Shown here one piece after another: positions 34,706 to 43,548 of a stretch of DNA of 43,548 nucleotides. The first letter of the stretch is position 1. The number at the start of each line of letters is the position of its first letter. Position numbers and translations under genes: made by a program. This stretch comes from Caulobacteraceae bacterium (GTDB taxonomy: Bacteria > Pseudomonadota > Alphaproteobacteria > Caulobacterales > Caulobacteraceae): NCBI GenBank assembly GCA_019247715.1, contig JAFBAO010000059.1, positions 1 to 43,548 of the forward strand. Direction: 5' to 3'. The notes below the pieces were generated by a model. The model was given only the letters and a program-made list of their open reading frames with translations. It ran no database searches and was not told where the DNA came from.

Positions 34706-36922
34706 ATGCGCTCGCGCCTCGTATCGTCGACTGGAGTCACCGCGCGCCGCCACGCGGGAGGCGCCTTGGCCGCCGGCCTGGCGATGTCGGCGGCGGGCGC
34801 CGCCCTGGCGGATGAGGTGGATGCGGCCTCGACGCTCTCCGGGGTGGTGGTGACGGCGCAATCCGACCAGCCGGCGTCGAACGCTCTGACGAGGCTCCCC
34901 CCGAACCTCGCCGACATCCCCCAATCGATCACGGTTCTGGACCAGACGTTGCTCAAGTCCCAGGGCGCGGCTTCGCTCCCAGACGCGTTGCGCAACGTGC
35001 CCGGGATCACCATCGGCGCCGCAGAGGGCGGCACGATCGGCAACAACATCAACCTGAACGGCTTCTCCGCCCGGACGGACATCTTCCTCGACGGGTTTCG
35101 CGACCGCGGCCAGTACTACCGGGACACCTTCGCCCTGCAGGAGGTGGAGATCCTCATGGGGCCTTCCTCGATGCTGTTCGGGAGGGGGTCGACGGGCGGG
35201 GCCATCAACCAGGTCTCGAAGCGCCCGTCCCTGCGGCCGGCCATGGCGTTCGACATCTCAGGCACGACCAACGGTCTCGTCCGCGGCGCGGGCGACATCG
35301 ACGCGCCGATCTCGGACACCGCCGCCGTCCGGATCGCGGCGATGGGCCAGTCGGGATCGGCCTCGACCCGCCGGTTGACGACGGTGCAGGACTACGGCGT
35401 CGCGCCGTCGCTGGCGGTGGGCGTCGGCGGGCCGACCCAGCTGACGCTGTCGGCGCTCGTGCAACACAACGACGACCGGCCGGACTACGGCGTGCCGCCG
35501 CTCAACGGCGCGCCGGCGAAAAGCGGGTTCGACAGCGTCTACGGCTACACCGACGACCGCACCATTCAGGACATCGACGCGATCAGCGGCGAGGTCCGCC
35601 ATAGCTTCGGCGAGCGCCTGTCCATCCGCAATCAGGTCCAGTTCAACGCCGTCGCCACGGACGCCCGGGAGACCGCGCCGCAAGGTCTCGGAACGGTCGG
35701 GGCCGGCGGCTACACGCCGCTCAGTCCCGCCGGGATCAGCGCCCTGCCGCTGACGAGGCTGTTCGCTCGCCTGCAGAGCCACGATCGGGTGATCCACGAC
35801 ATTTCGATCTACGACCAGCTCGAGCTTAACGCCGATCTGGAGACCGGGCCGCTGAGCCATGTCGTGCTGGCGGGAGCCGAGTTCGGCCACGACAGCTACG
35901 CCAACCAGGCCTACACCCGAACGACCCCGTGCAACGGCGTGACGCAGGCGGCGGGATTCGTGGGTTGCGTCCCAGCAATCGATCCCCCCCATACCCCGTC
36001 GCCGACGCTGACGGAGGTGGCCGGCAACTTGGCGGGCGGCAAGGACGACGTCGCCGCGGTCTATCTCAGCGACACCATGAGCGTGACGCCGCACTTCAAG
36101 TTGGTGGGGGGCGTGCGTTACGACAGCTTCGACGCCTCGATCAGCAATTCGATCAACAGCGCCAACACCCCGGGCGCCACCGCGTTCGCCTCGCTCCGCC
36201 AGGGGGTCGGCTTCACCAGCGTGCGCGGCGGGGCGATCTGGCAGCCGACGCCCGAGCAGTCCTACTACGTCTCCTACTCGACCTCGTTCGATCCATCGCT
36301 GGAGCAGCTGACCTCCACGACCGGCCTCACCCAGCCCCTGCCGCCGGAAACGAACCAGGCCTACGAGGCGGGCGGCAAGTGGACGGTGCTGCGGCGCCTG
36401 GAGCTCACCACGGCCTTGTTCCAGATCACCCAGGACAACGCCCGTTCCCAGAATCCCGACAACACCTACACCGCTAACGGCGACATCCGCGTCCTCGGCG
36501 CCAGGCTCGGAGCGGCCGGTCACATCACCACCCGCTGGGCGGTGCAGGCGGGCTACACACATCTCGACGCGAAGATCGTCCATGCGATCGCGCCCGGCAC
36601 TCCGGGCATGATCCCCGCGAACACGCCCGCCGACGCCGCCTCCCTGTGGACCACCTACGACATCGGGGCCGCCTGGCAGGTCGGGGGCGGCGCCACCTAC
36701 GTCTCGAGCCGTTTCCTCAACAACACCGACATCGTGAGCGCGCCGGGCTATGCGCGGCTGGACGCGACGCTGGCGTGGCGCCAGCCGCATTACGAAGTGC
36801 GCCTCAACGTGTTCAACCTCGCGAACGCGCGCTACTACGACAGCCTGATCCAGTCGGACGGCGGACGCGCCGTCCCCGGCGCCGGGCGCACCGCGATGCT
36901 GACCCTCAGCTGGAGACGGTGA
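34706..36922 (+). CDS. TonB-dependent siderophore receptor (Fiu/FhuE-like)
   Basis: 738-residue outer-membrane receptor for ferric siderophores. ATG 34706 follows a GGGGG ribosome site and gives MRSRLVSSTGVTARRHAGGA with signal peptide cleavage near ALADEVDA. The TonB box region is TLSGVVVTAQS. The plug has LADIPQSITVLDQTLLKSQG, LPDALRNVPGITIGA, LNGFSARTDIFLDGFRDRGQ, VEILMGPSSMLFGRGSTGGA and INQVSKRP. The barrel includes TTDNARSQNPDN-type strands (TQDNARSQNPDNTYTANGD) and the final strand RTAMLTLSWRR. RxxGQYYRDTFALQ-type plug text and the following PiuC gene point to a catecholate or monomeric-catechol siderophore class. The substrate is inferred. Confidence 0.92.
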   Translation: MRSRLVSSTGVTARRHAGGALAAGLAMSAAGAALADEVDAASTLSGVVVTAQSDQPASNALTRLPPNLADIPQSITVLDQTLLKSQGAASLPDALRNVPGITIGAAEGGTIGNNINLNGFSARTDIFLDGFRDRGQYYRDTFALQEVEILMGPSSMLFGRGSTGGAINQVSKRPSLRPAMAFDISGTTNGLVRGAGDIDAPISDTAAVRIAAMGQSGSASTRRLTTVQDYGVAPSLAVGVGGPTQLTLSALVQHNDDRPDYGVPPLNGAPAKSGFDSVYGYTDDRTIQDIDAISGEVRHSFGERLSIRNQVQFNAVATDARETAPQGLGTVGAGGYTPLSPAGISALPLTRLFARLQSHDRVIHDISIYDQLELNADLETGPLSHVVLAGAEFGHDSYANQAYTRTTPCNGVTQAAGFVGCVPAIDPPHTPSPTLTEVAGNLAGGKDDVAAVYLSDTMSVTPHFKLVGGVRYDSFDASISNSINSANTPGATAFASLRQGVGFTSVRGGAIWQPTPEQSYYVSYSTSFDPSLEQLTSTTGLTQPLPPETNQAYEAGGKWTVLRRLELTTALFQITQDNARSQNPDNTYTANGDIRVLGARLGAAGHITTRWAVQAGYTHLDAKIVHAIAPGTPGMIPANTPADAASLWTTYDIGAAWQVGGGATYVSSRFLNNTDIVSAPGYARLDATLAWRQPHYEVRLNVFNLANARYYDSLIQSDGGRAVPGAGRTAMLTLSWRR

Positions 36923-36926
36923 CGCG

Positions 36927-37610
36927 TTGTTGGTGACGATCGAAGGCGCTCTCGATCCTGAAACCGTCGCGGCGCTGCGGGCGGAACTGGCGGCGGGCGA
37001 GGCGTGGGTCGACGGCCGGGTGACAGCGGGCCATCAGGGAGCCGCGGTCAAACGCAACCAGCAGATCGAGGAAGGCTCGCAAACGGCCCGGCGCTGCGGC
37101 GCCCTGGTGCTGGCGGCCCTGGAACGCCATGCGCACTTCATCAGCGCCGCCCTGCCGAACGTCGTCTATCCGCCGATGTTCAACCGCTACGGCGTCGGCA
37201 TGACCTTCGGCGAGCATGTGGATGGAGCGGTCCGCATCGATCCGCACACCGGGCGCAAGCTGCGCACCGATATCTCCGCGACGCTCTTCCTGAGCGACCC
37301 CGACGCCTACGACGGCGGGGTGCTCGAGATCGCCGACACCTACGGGGTTCATGGCGTCAAGTCGGGCGCGGGGGACCTGGTCCTCTATCCGGCCACGAGC
37401 CTGCATCAGGTGACGCCGGTGACGCGGGGCGAGCGCCTGGCCTCGTTCTTCTGGATCCAGAGCCTGGTGCGGGACGACGGCCGGCGGACCTTGCTCTACG
37501 AGATGGACGCGGCGATCCAAGAGCTCAACCGCACCGGGACCGAAGGCGGCGCCTGTCGCAGCCTCACCGGCGTCTATCACAACCTGCTGAGGCTCTGGTC
37601 CGAACCCTAA
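36927..37610 (+). CDS. piuC: Fe(II)-dependent dioxygenase PiuC/YbiX type
   Basis: 227-residue 2-oxoglutarate/Fe(II) hydroxylase of the PiuC (PKHD) family, usually next to a Fiu- or PiuA-type siderophore receptor. TTG 36927 is chosen because it yields MLVTIEGALDPETVAALRAE, the usual N terminus; it is four bases after the receptor stop. The iron triad is H97, D99 (GEHVDGAV) and H160 (SLHQVTPV), with the 2-oxoglutarate Arg at 170 (RGERLASFFW). Conserved surrounding segments are NRYGVGMTFGEH, LRTDISATLFLSDPDAYDGG and GVHGVKSGAGDLVLYPATSL. The substrate is unknown; its pairing with iron uptake is conserved. Co-transcribed with the receptor. Confidence 0.93.
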   Translation: MLVTIEGALDPETVAALRAELAAGEAWVDGRVTAGHQGAAVKRNQQIEEGSQTARRCGALVLAALERHAHFISAALPNVVYPPMFNRYGVGMTFGEHVDGAVRIDPHTGRKLRTDISATLFLSDPDAYDGGVLEIADTYGVHGVKSGAGDLVLYPATSLHQVTPVTRGERLASFFWIQSLVRDDGRRTLLYEMDAAIQELNRTGTEGGACRSLTGVYHNLLRLWSEP

Positions 37611-37730
37611 GCGCGCCCAGAACTTCCGTTTCGTCACTTTCGATAGTAAAGCGTAATATCTAACCCGCCGTAGTCCGTCGCGGACGGCTCCGCGGGCGGC
37701 CAAGCGTATCGGGAGGGCTAGGCAGACTCG

Positions 37731-39254
37731 ATGACCTCGGCCGGAGCCCTGTCGGCGCGGGTCCTGGCGACGGCCGGGATGATGCTCTCCATGCTGATGA
37801 ACGTGCTGGATTCGACGATCGCCAACGTCGCCCTCCCGCACATGCAGGGCAGCCTCTCGGCGTCGCAGGACCAGATGACCTGGGTCCTGACCTCCTACAT
37901 CCTCGGCGTCGCGGTCATGACCCCGCTTTCCGGCTGGGTCTCGTTGAAGGTCGGGCGCAAGCCGCTCTACCTGATCTCCATCGCCGCCTTCGTGCTCGTC
38001 TCGATGCTCTGCGGGGTCGCCACCAACCTCGGCGAGATGGTGTTCCTTCGCCTGCTGCAGGGCTTCGCCGGCGCCGCCCTGTTGCCGCTCTCCCAGGCCA
38101 TCGTTCTCGATCTTTGGCCGCAGTCGCATCTGCCGGCCGTGATGGCGATCTGGAGCGCGGTCGTGATGGTGGCGCCGGTCATCGGCCCCACCGTCGGCGG
38201 CCTCCTCACCGAGAACTATTCCTGGCGCTGGGTCTTCTACATCAACCTGCCGATCGGACTCGTCGCCTTCGCGCTCGTCTATTTCGGGCTCGAGAGTGAC
38301 GTCGGCGGGCGACAGCGTCCCTTCGACTTCCTGGGCTTCACCGCGCTCGTGCTCTTCGCCGGCGGCGCCCAGCTGATGGTCGACCGAGGCCCCGCCCTGG
38401 ACTGGTTCTCCTCCCCGGAGATCTGGGTGGAGGCCATCGTCGCCCTCTGCGGGCTTTACGTCTTTTCGGTGCAAACCATGACGGCCCGTGACCCCTTCTT
38501 CGACACAAGCCTTTTCCGGGATCGTAACTTCATGGCTGCGGTGAGCTTTCAAATGGCGGTGTCGGGAGTGATGTATTCCACCACGGCGCTCATTCCCGTC
38601 ATGATGCAGAACCTGCTGGGCTATTCGGCGCTTCAGAGCGGCGCCGCGAGCGTGCCCAGGGGAATAGGCTCGCTGATCGGCTTCGTCTTCGCGCCCTGGA
38701 TCGCCAGCCGCATCAACCCCAGGATCATCATGTTCGTCGGCCTCGTCCTCACGTCGGCGGCGCTCTTCTCCATGAGCCGGTTCGATCTGTCGATGACGGC
38801 CGCTCCGATCGAGGCGACCGGGTTCTTCCTGGGGATCGCTCAGAGCATCATGTTCAATCCGCTGACGGTGCTGGCCTATGCGACCCTCGATCCCCGCCAC
38901 CGCGTGGAAGGCGCGGTCTTCTCGAACATGTTCCGCACCATCGCCGGCAGCTTCGGGATCGCGCTGGTGCAGGCCGGACTCCTGCGCCAAAACGCCGTCG
39001 CCCATACCGCCCTGACGAGCCACATCTCGCTCGCCGATCCGGTGACCCGGTGGGCGATGCCGGAGATCTTCCACGGATCCAGCGCATCCCTCGTGGCGCT
39101 GGACGCCGAGGTCAGCCGCCAAGGGTCGATGCTGGCTTATACGTCGGTGTTCGCCTGGATGAGCCTGGGCGCCTTGGCGCTGGTTCCGCTCATCCTGATC
39201 CTCAAGTCGGGAGCAAGGCCGGCGGCGCCGGTCCGCGAAGCGCACATCGACTGA
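37731..39254 (+). CDS. DHA2-family (EmrB/QacA) MFS exporter
   Basis: 507-residue 14-helix drug/H+ antiporter. ATG 37731 gives [20 protein letters not shown]. Helix 1 ends in the DHA2 signature [20 protein letters not shown], followed by [20 protein letters not shown] and the motif A loop [20 protein letters not shown]. Motif C ([20 protein letters not shown]) marks it as an exporter. GGGAGGG sits ~13 bases upstream. No HlyD/EmrA membrane-fusion partner or outer-membrane channel is encoded next to it, so it may work alone or with remote partners. It stands 120 bp after piuC, in a stretch with an AT-richer segment (ATAGTAAAGCGTAATATC, 37646-37663) that may be its own promoter. Siderophore or toxin export is speculative. 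Confidence 0.92.
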   Translation: MTSAGALSARVLATAGMMLSMLMNVLDSTIANVALPHMQGSLSASQDQMTWVLTSYILGVAVMTPLSGWVSLKVGRKPLYLISIAAFVLVSMLCGVATNLGEMVFLRLLQGFAGAALLPLSQAIVLDLWPQSHLPAVMAIWSAVVMVAPVIGPTVGGLLTENYSWRWVFYINLPIGLVAFALVYFGLESDVGGRQRPFDFLGFTALVLFAGGAQLMVDRGPALDWFSSPEIWVEAIVALCGLYVFSVQTMTARDPFFDTSLFRDRNFMAAVSFQMAVSGVMYSTTALIPVMMQNLLGYSALQSGAASVPRGIGSLIGFVFAPWIASRINPRIIMFVGLVLTSAALFSMSRFDLSMTAAPIEATGFFLGIAQSIMFNPLTVLAYATLDPRHRVEGAVFSNMFRTIAGSFGIALVQAGLLRQNAVAHTALTSHISLADPVTRWAMPEIFHGSSASLVALDAEVSRQGSMLAYTSVFAWMSLGALALVPLILILKSGARPAAPVREAHID

Positions 39255-39304
39255 CGCCGTCGCGCCCGGGGGCGGGGCCGGCGCGCCCCACCCGGGAGAC
39301 TGCG

Positions 39305-41506
<2,202 letters not shown>

Positions 41507-41572
41507 CTAGGACGGCTCGGCCGTCCCTCCAGCCGAACGCACGTTGGCGCCGGCGGGCGCATAGGTCCAATC

Positions 41573-41601
41573 GATTGTCTGTGTCACATCGATAGACAAT
41601 C
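41573..41601. promoter_or_regulatory. Inverted repeat between katG and the glutathione transferase gene
   Basis: GATTGTCT (41573-41580) and AGACAATC (41594-41601) are perfect 8-bp arms 13 bases apart, one and a bit helical turns centre to centre. ATAG-N7-CGAT (41561-41575) and ATAG-N7-TTAT (41592-41606) resemble OxyR half sites (ATAG-N7-CTAT). It is a candidate operator, probably OxyR or another LysR-type regulator, for katG and possibly the divergent gene. Regulator identity is inferred. Confidence 0.5.
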
Positions 41602-41706
41602 CTTATGGAGAGCGTTTTCCGCCACCTGTTCCCTTGAGGGCCGTCGCCGACGGTGTTTCGATGCAAGCGCGCCTCACCTCGGCGCGCGAGGGCGAGGAGA
41701 GTTTGG

Positions 41707-42477
41707 GTGATCGATCTCTACGGCATGGCCAGTCCGAACGTGGTCAAAGTCCTGATCATGCTCGAGGAAGCCGGCCTTCCCTATCGGGTGAAATACGTCG
41801 ACGTCTTTCGGCAAGAGCAGTTCGAGCCTGAGTTCCAACGCCTCAGCCCGACTGGCAAGGTGCCGGTCATCCTCGATTCCGAGGGTCCGGATGGCGAACC
41901 GATCAGCGTGTTCGAGTCCGGCGCGATCCTGCTCTATCTCGCCGAGAAGACGGGCCGACTCCTGCCGACGGACCCGCGGGCGCGCGCCGGCGTCTTCCAG
42001 TGGCTGATGGTCCAGGTCTCGCTCATGGGCCCCATGGGCGGCCAGGCGGTGCATTTCAACCTGTTCGCTCCGCCGGGGAACGAATACGCGCAGGAACGCT
42101 ACTTCTCCCAATGCGCCAACGTCCAGAAGCTGCTCGACAAGCGGCTGGGCGAAGCCCCCTACCTGGGCGGCGAAGACCTCAGCCTGGCCGACGTCGCGAC
42201 CTTCCCCTGGGTCTACCAGGCGGTGGAGTTCTTCCCCTGGCTCCAGGACGACGACGGCGCGAAGCTCCGCGACGGCTACCCCAATCTCGCGCGGTGGTAC
42301 GAGACGCTCTGGAAGAGGCCTGCCTTCGATCGCGCCATGTCGGTCCGCGCCGAACTCCATAACCGTGGCCGCCGCGCGGGAATAGAAACGGACGGGCTCG
42401 ACCGCTTCTACCTGCGGGGCGCCTACTCGCTGACGCCGCCCGAAGCCCGCGGAGTGGTGGCGCGCTACAAGTCGTAG
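41707..42477 (+). CDS. Glutathione S-transferase (YfcG/Ure2p-like)
   Basis: 256-residue cytosolic GST. GTG 41707 ([20 protein letters not shown]) has GGAGAG upstream. The thioredoxin-fold N-terminal domain has [19 protein letters not shown] and [20 protein letters not shown] with the gamma-glutamyl-binding [20 protein letters not shown]. The helical C-terminal domain has [20 protein letters not shown] and [20 protein letters not shown]. The pattern resembles E. coli YfcG/YghU, disulphide-bond reductases and peroxidases using glutathione. It diverges from katG over a shared operator-like repeat, fitting an oxidative-stress role. Stop is 23 bases from the convergent epimerase gene. Confidence 0.93.
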   Translation: MIDLYGMASPNVVKVLIMLEEAGLPYRVKYVDVFRQEQFEPEFQRLSPTGKVPVILDSEGPDGEPISVFESGAILLYLAEKTGRLLPTDPRARAGVFQWLMVQVSLMGPMGGQAVHFNLFAPPGNEYAQERYFSQCANVQKLLDKRLGEAPYLGGEDLSLADVATFPWVYQAVEFFPWLQDDDGAKLRDGYPNLARWYETLWKRPAFDRAMSVRAELHNRGRRAGIETDGLDRFYLRGAYSLTPPEARGVVARYKS

Positions 42478-42500
42478 CCGCCAGCCCGCGAAGCGATGGT

Positions 42501-43361
42501 TCAGTCCGGCGCGCGCCCGGTCGTCTCGCGCCAGCTGTGGCGCGGCTCGTAACCGATGACCCGGCGCGCCGTCTCCGACGACAGCAGCGAGGCGTTGCCC
42601 TTGAGCTCGCCGCGGATCGGCACGTCCGGGAAATTGCGGGCCATCAGCTCGGCCGAGGGCTCGGGGACGATGCTGTCGGCGGCGGCGATGACCATCGCCT
42701 GATGTCCCTGAAAATCGGCCTCCGCCGCCAGGCGGCAGGCTTCGCCGCAGTCGCGGGCGTCCACGTAGCCCCAAAGGTTCAGCCTTCTTTGGTCGGGCCG
42801 GCTCTGGATGGCCGCGAGGTTCGCGTAGTCGGCGGCTTCGAACACGTTGGAGAACCGCAAGGAGGCGATGGAGAGGCCCGGGCTCCAGCGGACGAAATGC
42901 TTCGCCATCAGCTCGCCGGCCGCCTTGGCGAGCGAATAGGACCATTCCGGCCGGTCCGGATCGGTCTCGTCGATGGGAACGAACTCGGGCGGGGTCGTGA
43001 AGGGAAGGCCGAGGATCGTCTCGCTGGACGCCCAGACGACGCGCTTCACGCCGAGCCGCGCCGCGGCGCTGAAGACGTTGTAGGTGGAAAGGGTGTTGAT
43101 CTCGAAGATCCGATGGTCGGGCATGAGGCCGGGGGCCGGGATGCCCGCCAGGTGCACGACCGCGTCCGGGGTCCGCCCGAAGGGGTCCACCCCCGACATC
43201 GCGCCGAACACCTGGCCGAAGTCGGCGCAGTCCACCAGGGGCGCCCGCTCTCCGGGGACAGGCTTCACATCCCAGACGACCACGCCATGACCGGCGCGGC
43301 GCAGCGCCGCCACAGCTTCGCGTCCCACCTTGCCGGCCCCGCCGGTCACCACCACGAGCAT
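42501..43361 (-). CDS. NAD-dependent epimerase/dehydratase (extended SDR)
   Basis: 286-residue extended short-chain dehydrogenase. ATG 43361 gives MLVVVTGGAGKVGREAVAAL with the Rossmann motif TGGAGKVG (TGxxGxxG). Further motifs are VVHLAGIPAPGLMPDH, INTLSTYNVFSAAARLGVKR, VVWASSETILGLPF (catalytic Ser), YSLAKAAGELMAKHF (YxxxK) and RFSNVFEAADYAN. The class includes UDP-glucose epimerases and uronate dehydrogenases; the closing IGYEPRHSWRETTGRAPD resembles uronate dehydrogenase-like or dTDP-sugar enzymes, without certainty. It lies 13 bases downstream of the partial SDR gene on the same strand, so they form an operon. Confidence 0.88.
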   Translation of the reverse strand: MLVVVTGGAGKVGREAVAALRRAGHGVVVWDVKPVPGERAPLVDCADFGQVFGAMSGVDPFGRTPDAVVHLAGIPAPGLMPDHRIFEINTLSTYNVFSAAARLGVKRVVWASSETILGLPFTTPPEFVPIDETDPDRPEWSYSLAKAAGELMAKHFVRWSPGLSIASLRFSNVFEAADYANLAAIQSRPDQRRLNLWGYVDARDCGEACRLAAEADFQGHQAMVIAAADSIVPEPSAELMARNFPDVPIRGELKGNASLLSSETARRVIGYEPRHSWRETTGRAPD

Positions 43362-43374
43362 CTGCGCTCTCCCT

Positions 43375-43548
43375 TCAGTCCTCGTCCCTCGCCACGAAGG
43401 CCTCGAAGGCGGCCTGGTAGTTCGGATGCCACCGCGACAGGGCGGGGCGGTTCTCGATCAGATCGCCCATCGCCCACGCCATCCGCCGCTCGTCCATGGC
43501 GCGGCTCACGTCGTTGTCCGGGCAGAGGATGTAGAAGTCGCCCCGGGC
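43375..43548 (-). CDS. SDR-family oxidoreductase, C-terminal fragment
   Basis: Last 57 codons and TGA stop of a gene cut by the right edge. The frame reads ARGDFYILCPDNDVSRAMDE, then RRMAWAMGDLIENRPALSRW and HPNYQAAFEAFVARDED. The CPDNDVxRxxDERR..WAxGDIxENRPxLSRWHP pattern is the C terminus of a classical short-chain dehydrogenase group. Catalytic residues lie outside the window. It is upstream of and 13 bases from the epimerase gene. The assignment rests on recall of this terminal motif. Confidence 0.65.
   Translation of the reverse strand, partial: ARGDFYILCPDNDVSRAMDERRMAWAMGDLIENRPALSRWHPNYQAAFEAFVARDED

Overview
The window is GC-rich alphaproteobacterial chromosome, most likely Caulobacteraceae (Phenylobacterium/Caulobacter-like). 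The pointers are a full-length PodJ polarity factor with a CtrA-type TTAA-N7-TTAA box and CcrM-type GANTC sites upstream, a SUV3-like helicase / S4 / FdxA / CarD block, hopanoid-linked HpnN and HpnM, and many GTG/TTG starts. It looks like ordinary core chromosome. I found no rRNA, insertion sequence, prophage, integrase or CRISPR array.

Layout. 1-5.5 kb: a DinG-like iron-sulphur helicase (cut by the left edge) diverges from an Lhr-type DEXH helicase coupled to the metallophosphoesterase PdeM; a DUF3052 gene converges with pdeM. 5.5-10.6 kb: podJ with its cell-cycle control region, then a short MprF-like membrane acyltransferase. 10.7-15.6 kb: a flavin-type stress protein, the bifunctional proline oxidase PutA, a 56-residue orphan, and a nitronate monooxygenase-like enzyme. 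15.9-20.1 kb: two small proteins (one an AprI/Inh-type protease inhibitor), CobT, an FMN-dependent L-lactate dehydrogenase-like enzyme and ribosomal protein L28. 20.1-24.6 kb: SUV3-like helicase, S4 RNA-binding protein, 7Fe ferredoxin and CarD, closed by a clear terminator. 24.6-30.4 kb: DctA, then MlaA-HpnN facing HpnM (outer-membrane lipid and hopanoid trafficking). 30.6 kb: tRNA-Arg(CCU). 30.9-34.5 kb: a secreted CHRD protein and a LeuB-like/LeuC/LeuD operon without a synthase. 34.6-39.3 kb: an iron-uptake unit (Fur-like box, TonB siderophore receptor, PiuC hydroxylase) followed by a DHA2 exporter. 39.3-43.5 kb: KatG diverging from a glutathione transferase across a palindrome, then a sugar-epimerase-type gene and the 3' end of an SDR gene.

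Working together: the clearest functional units are Lhr+PdeM (DNA repair), MlaA+HpnN+HpnM (lipid transport), TonB receptor+PiuC(+MFS) (ferric siderophore use), KatG+GST (peroxide/thiol stress) and the LeuB-like/LeuC/LeuD trio. The trio is the best candidate for a less described pathway: its LeuD has substitutions in the usually invariant REHAPWAL motif, its dehydrogenase is not a typical LeuB, there is no isopropylmalate synthase beside it, and two genes use TTG starts. All calls come from reading the sequence and motif knowledge; no database search was run.
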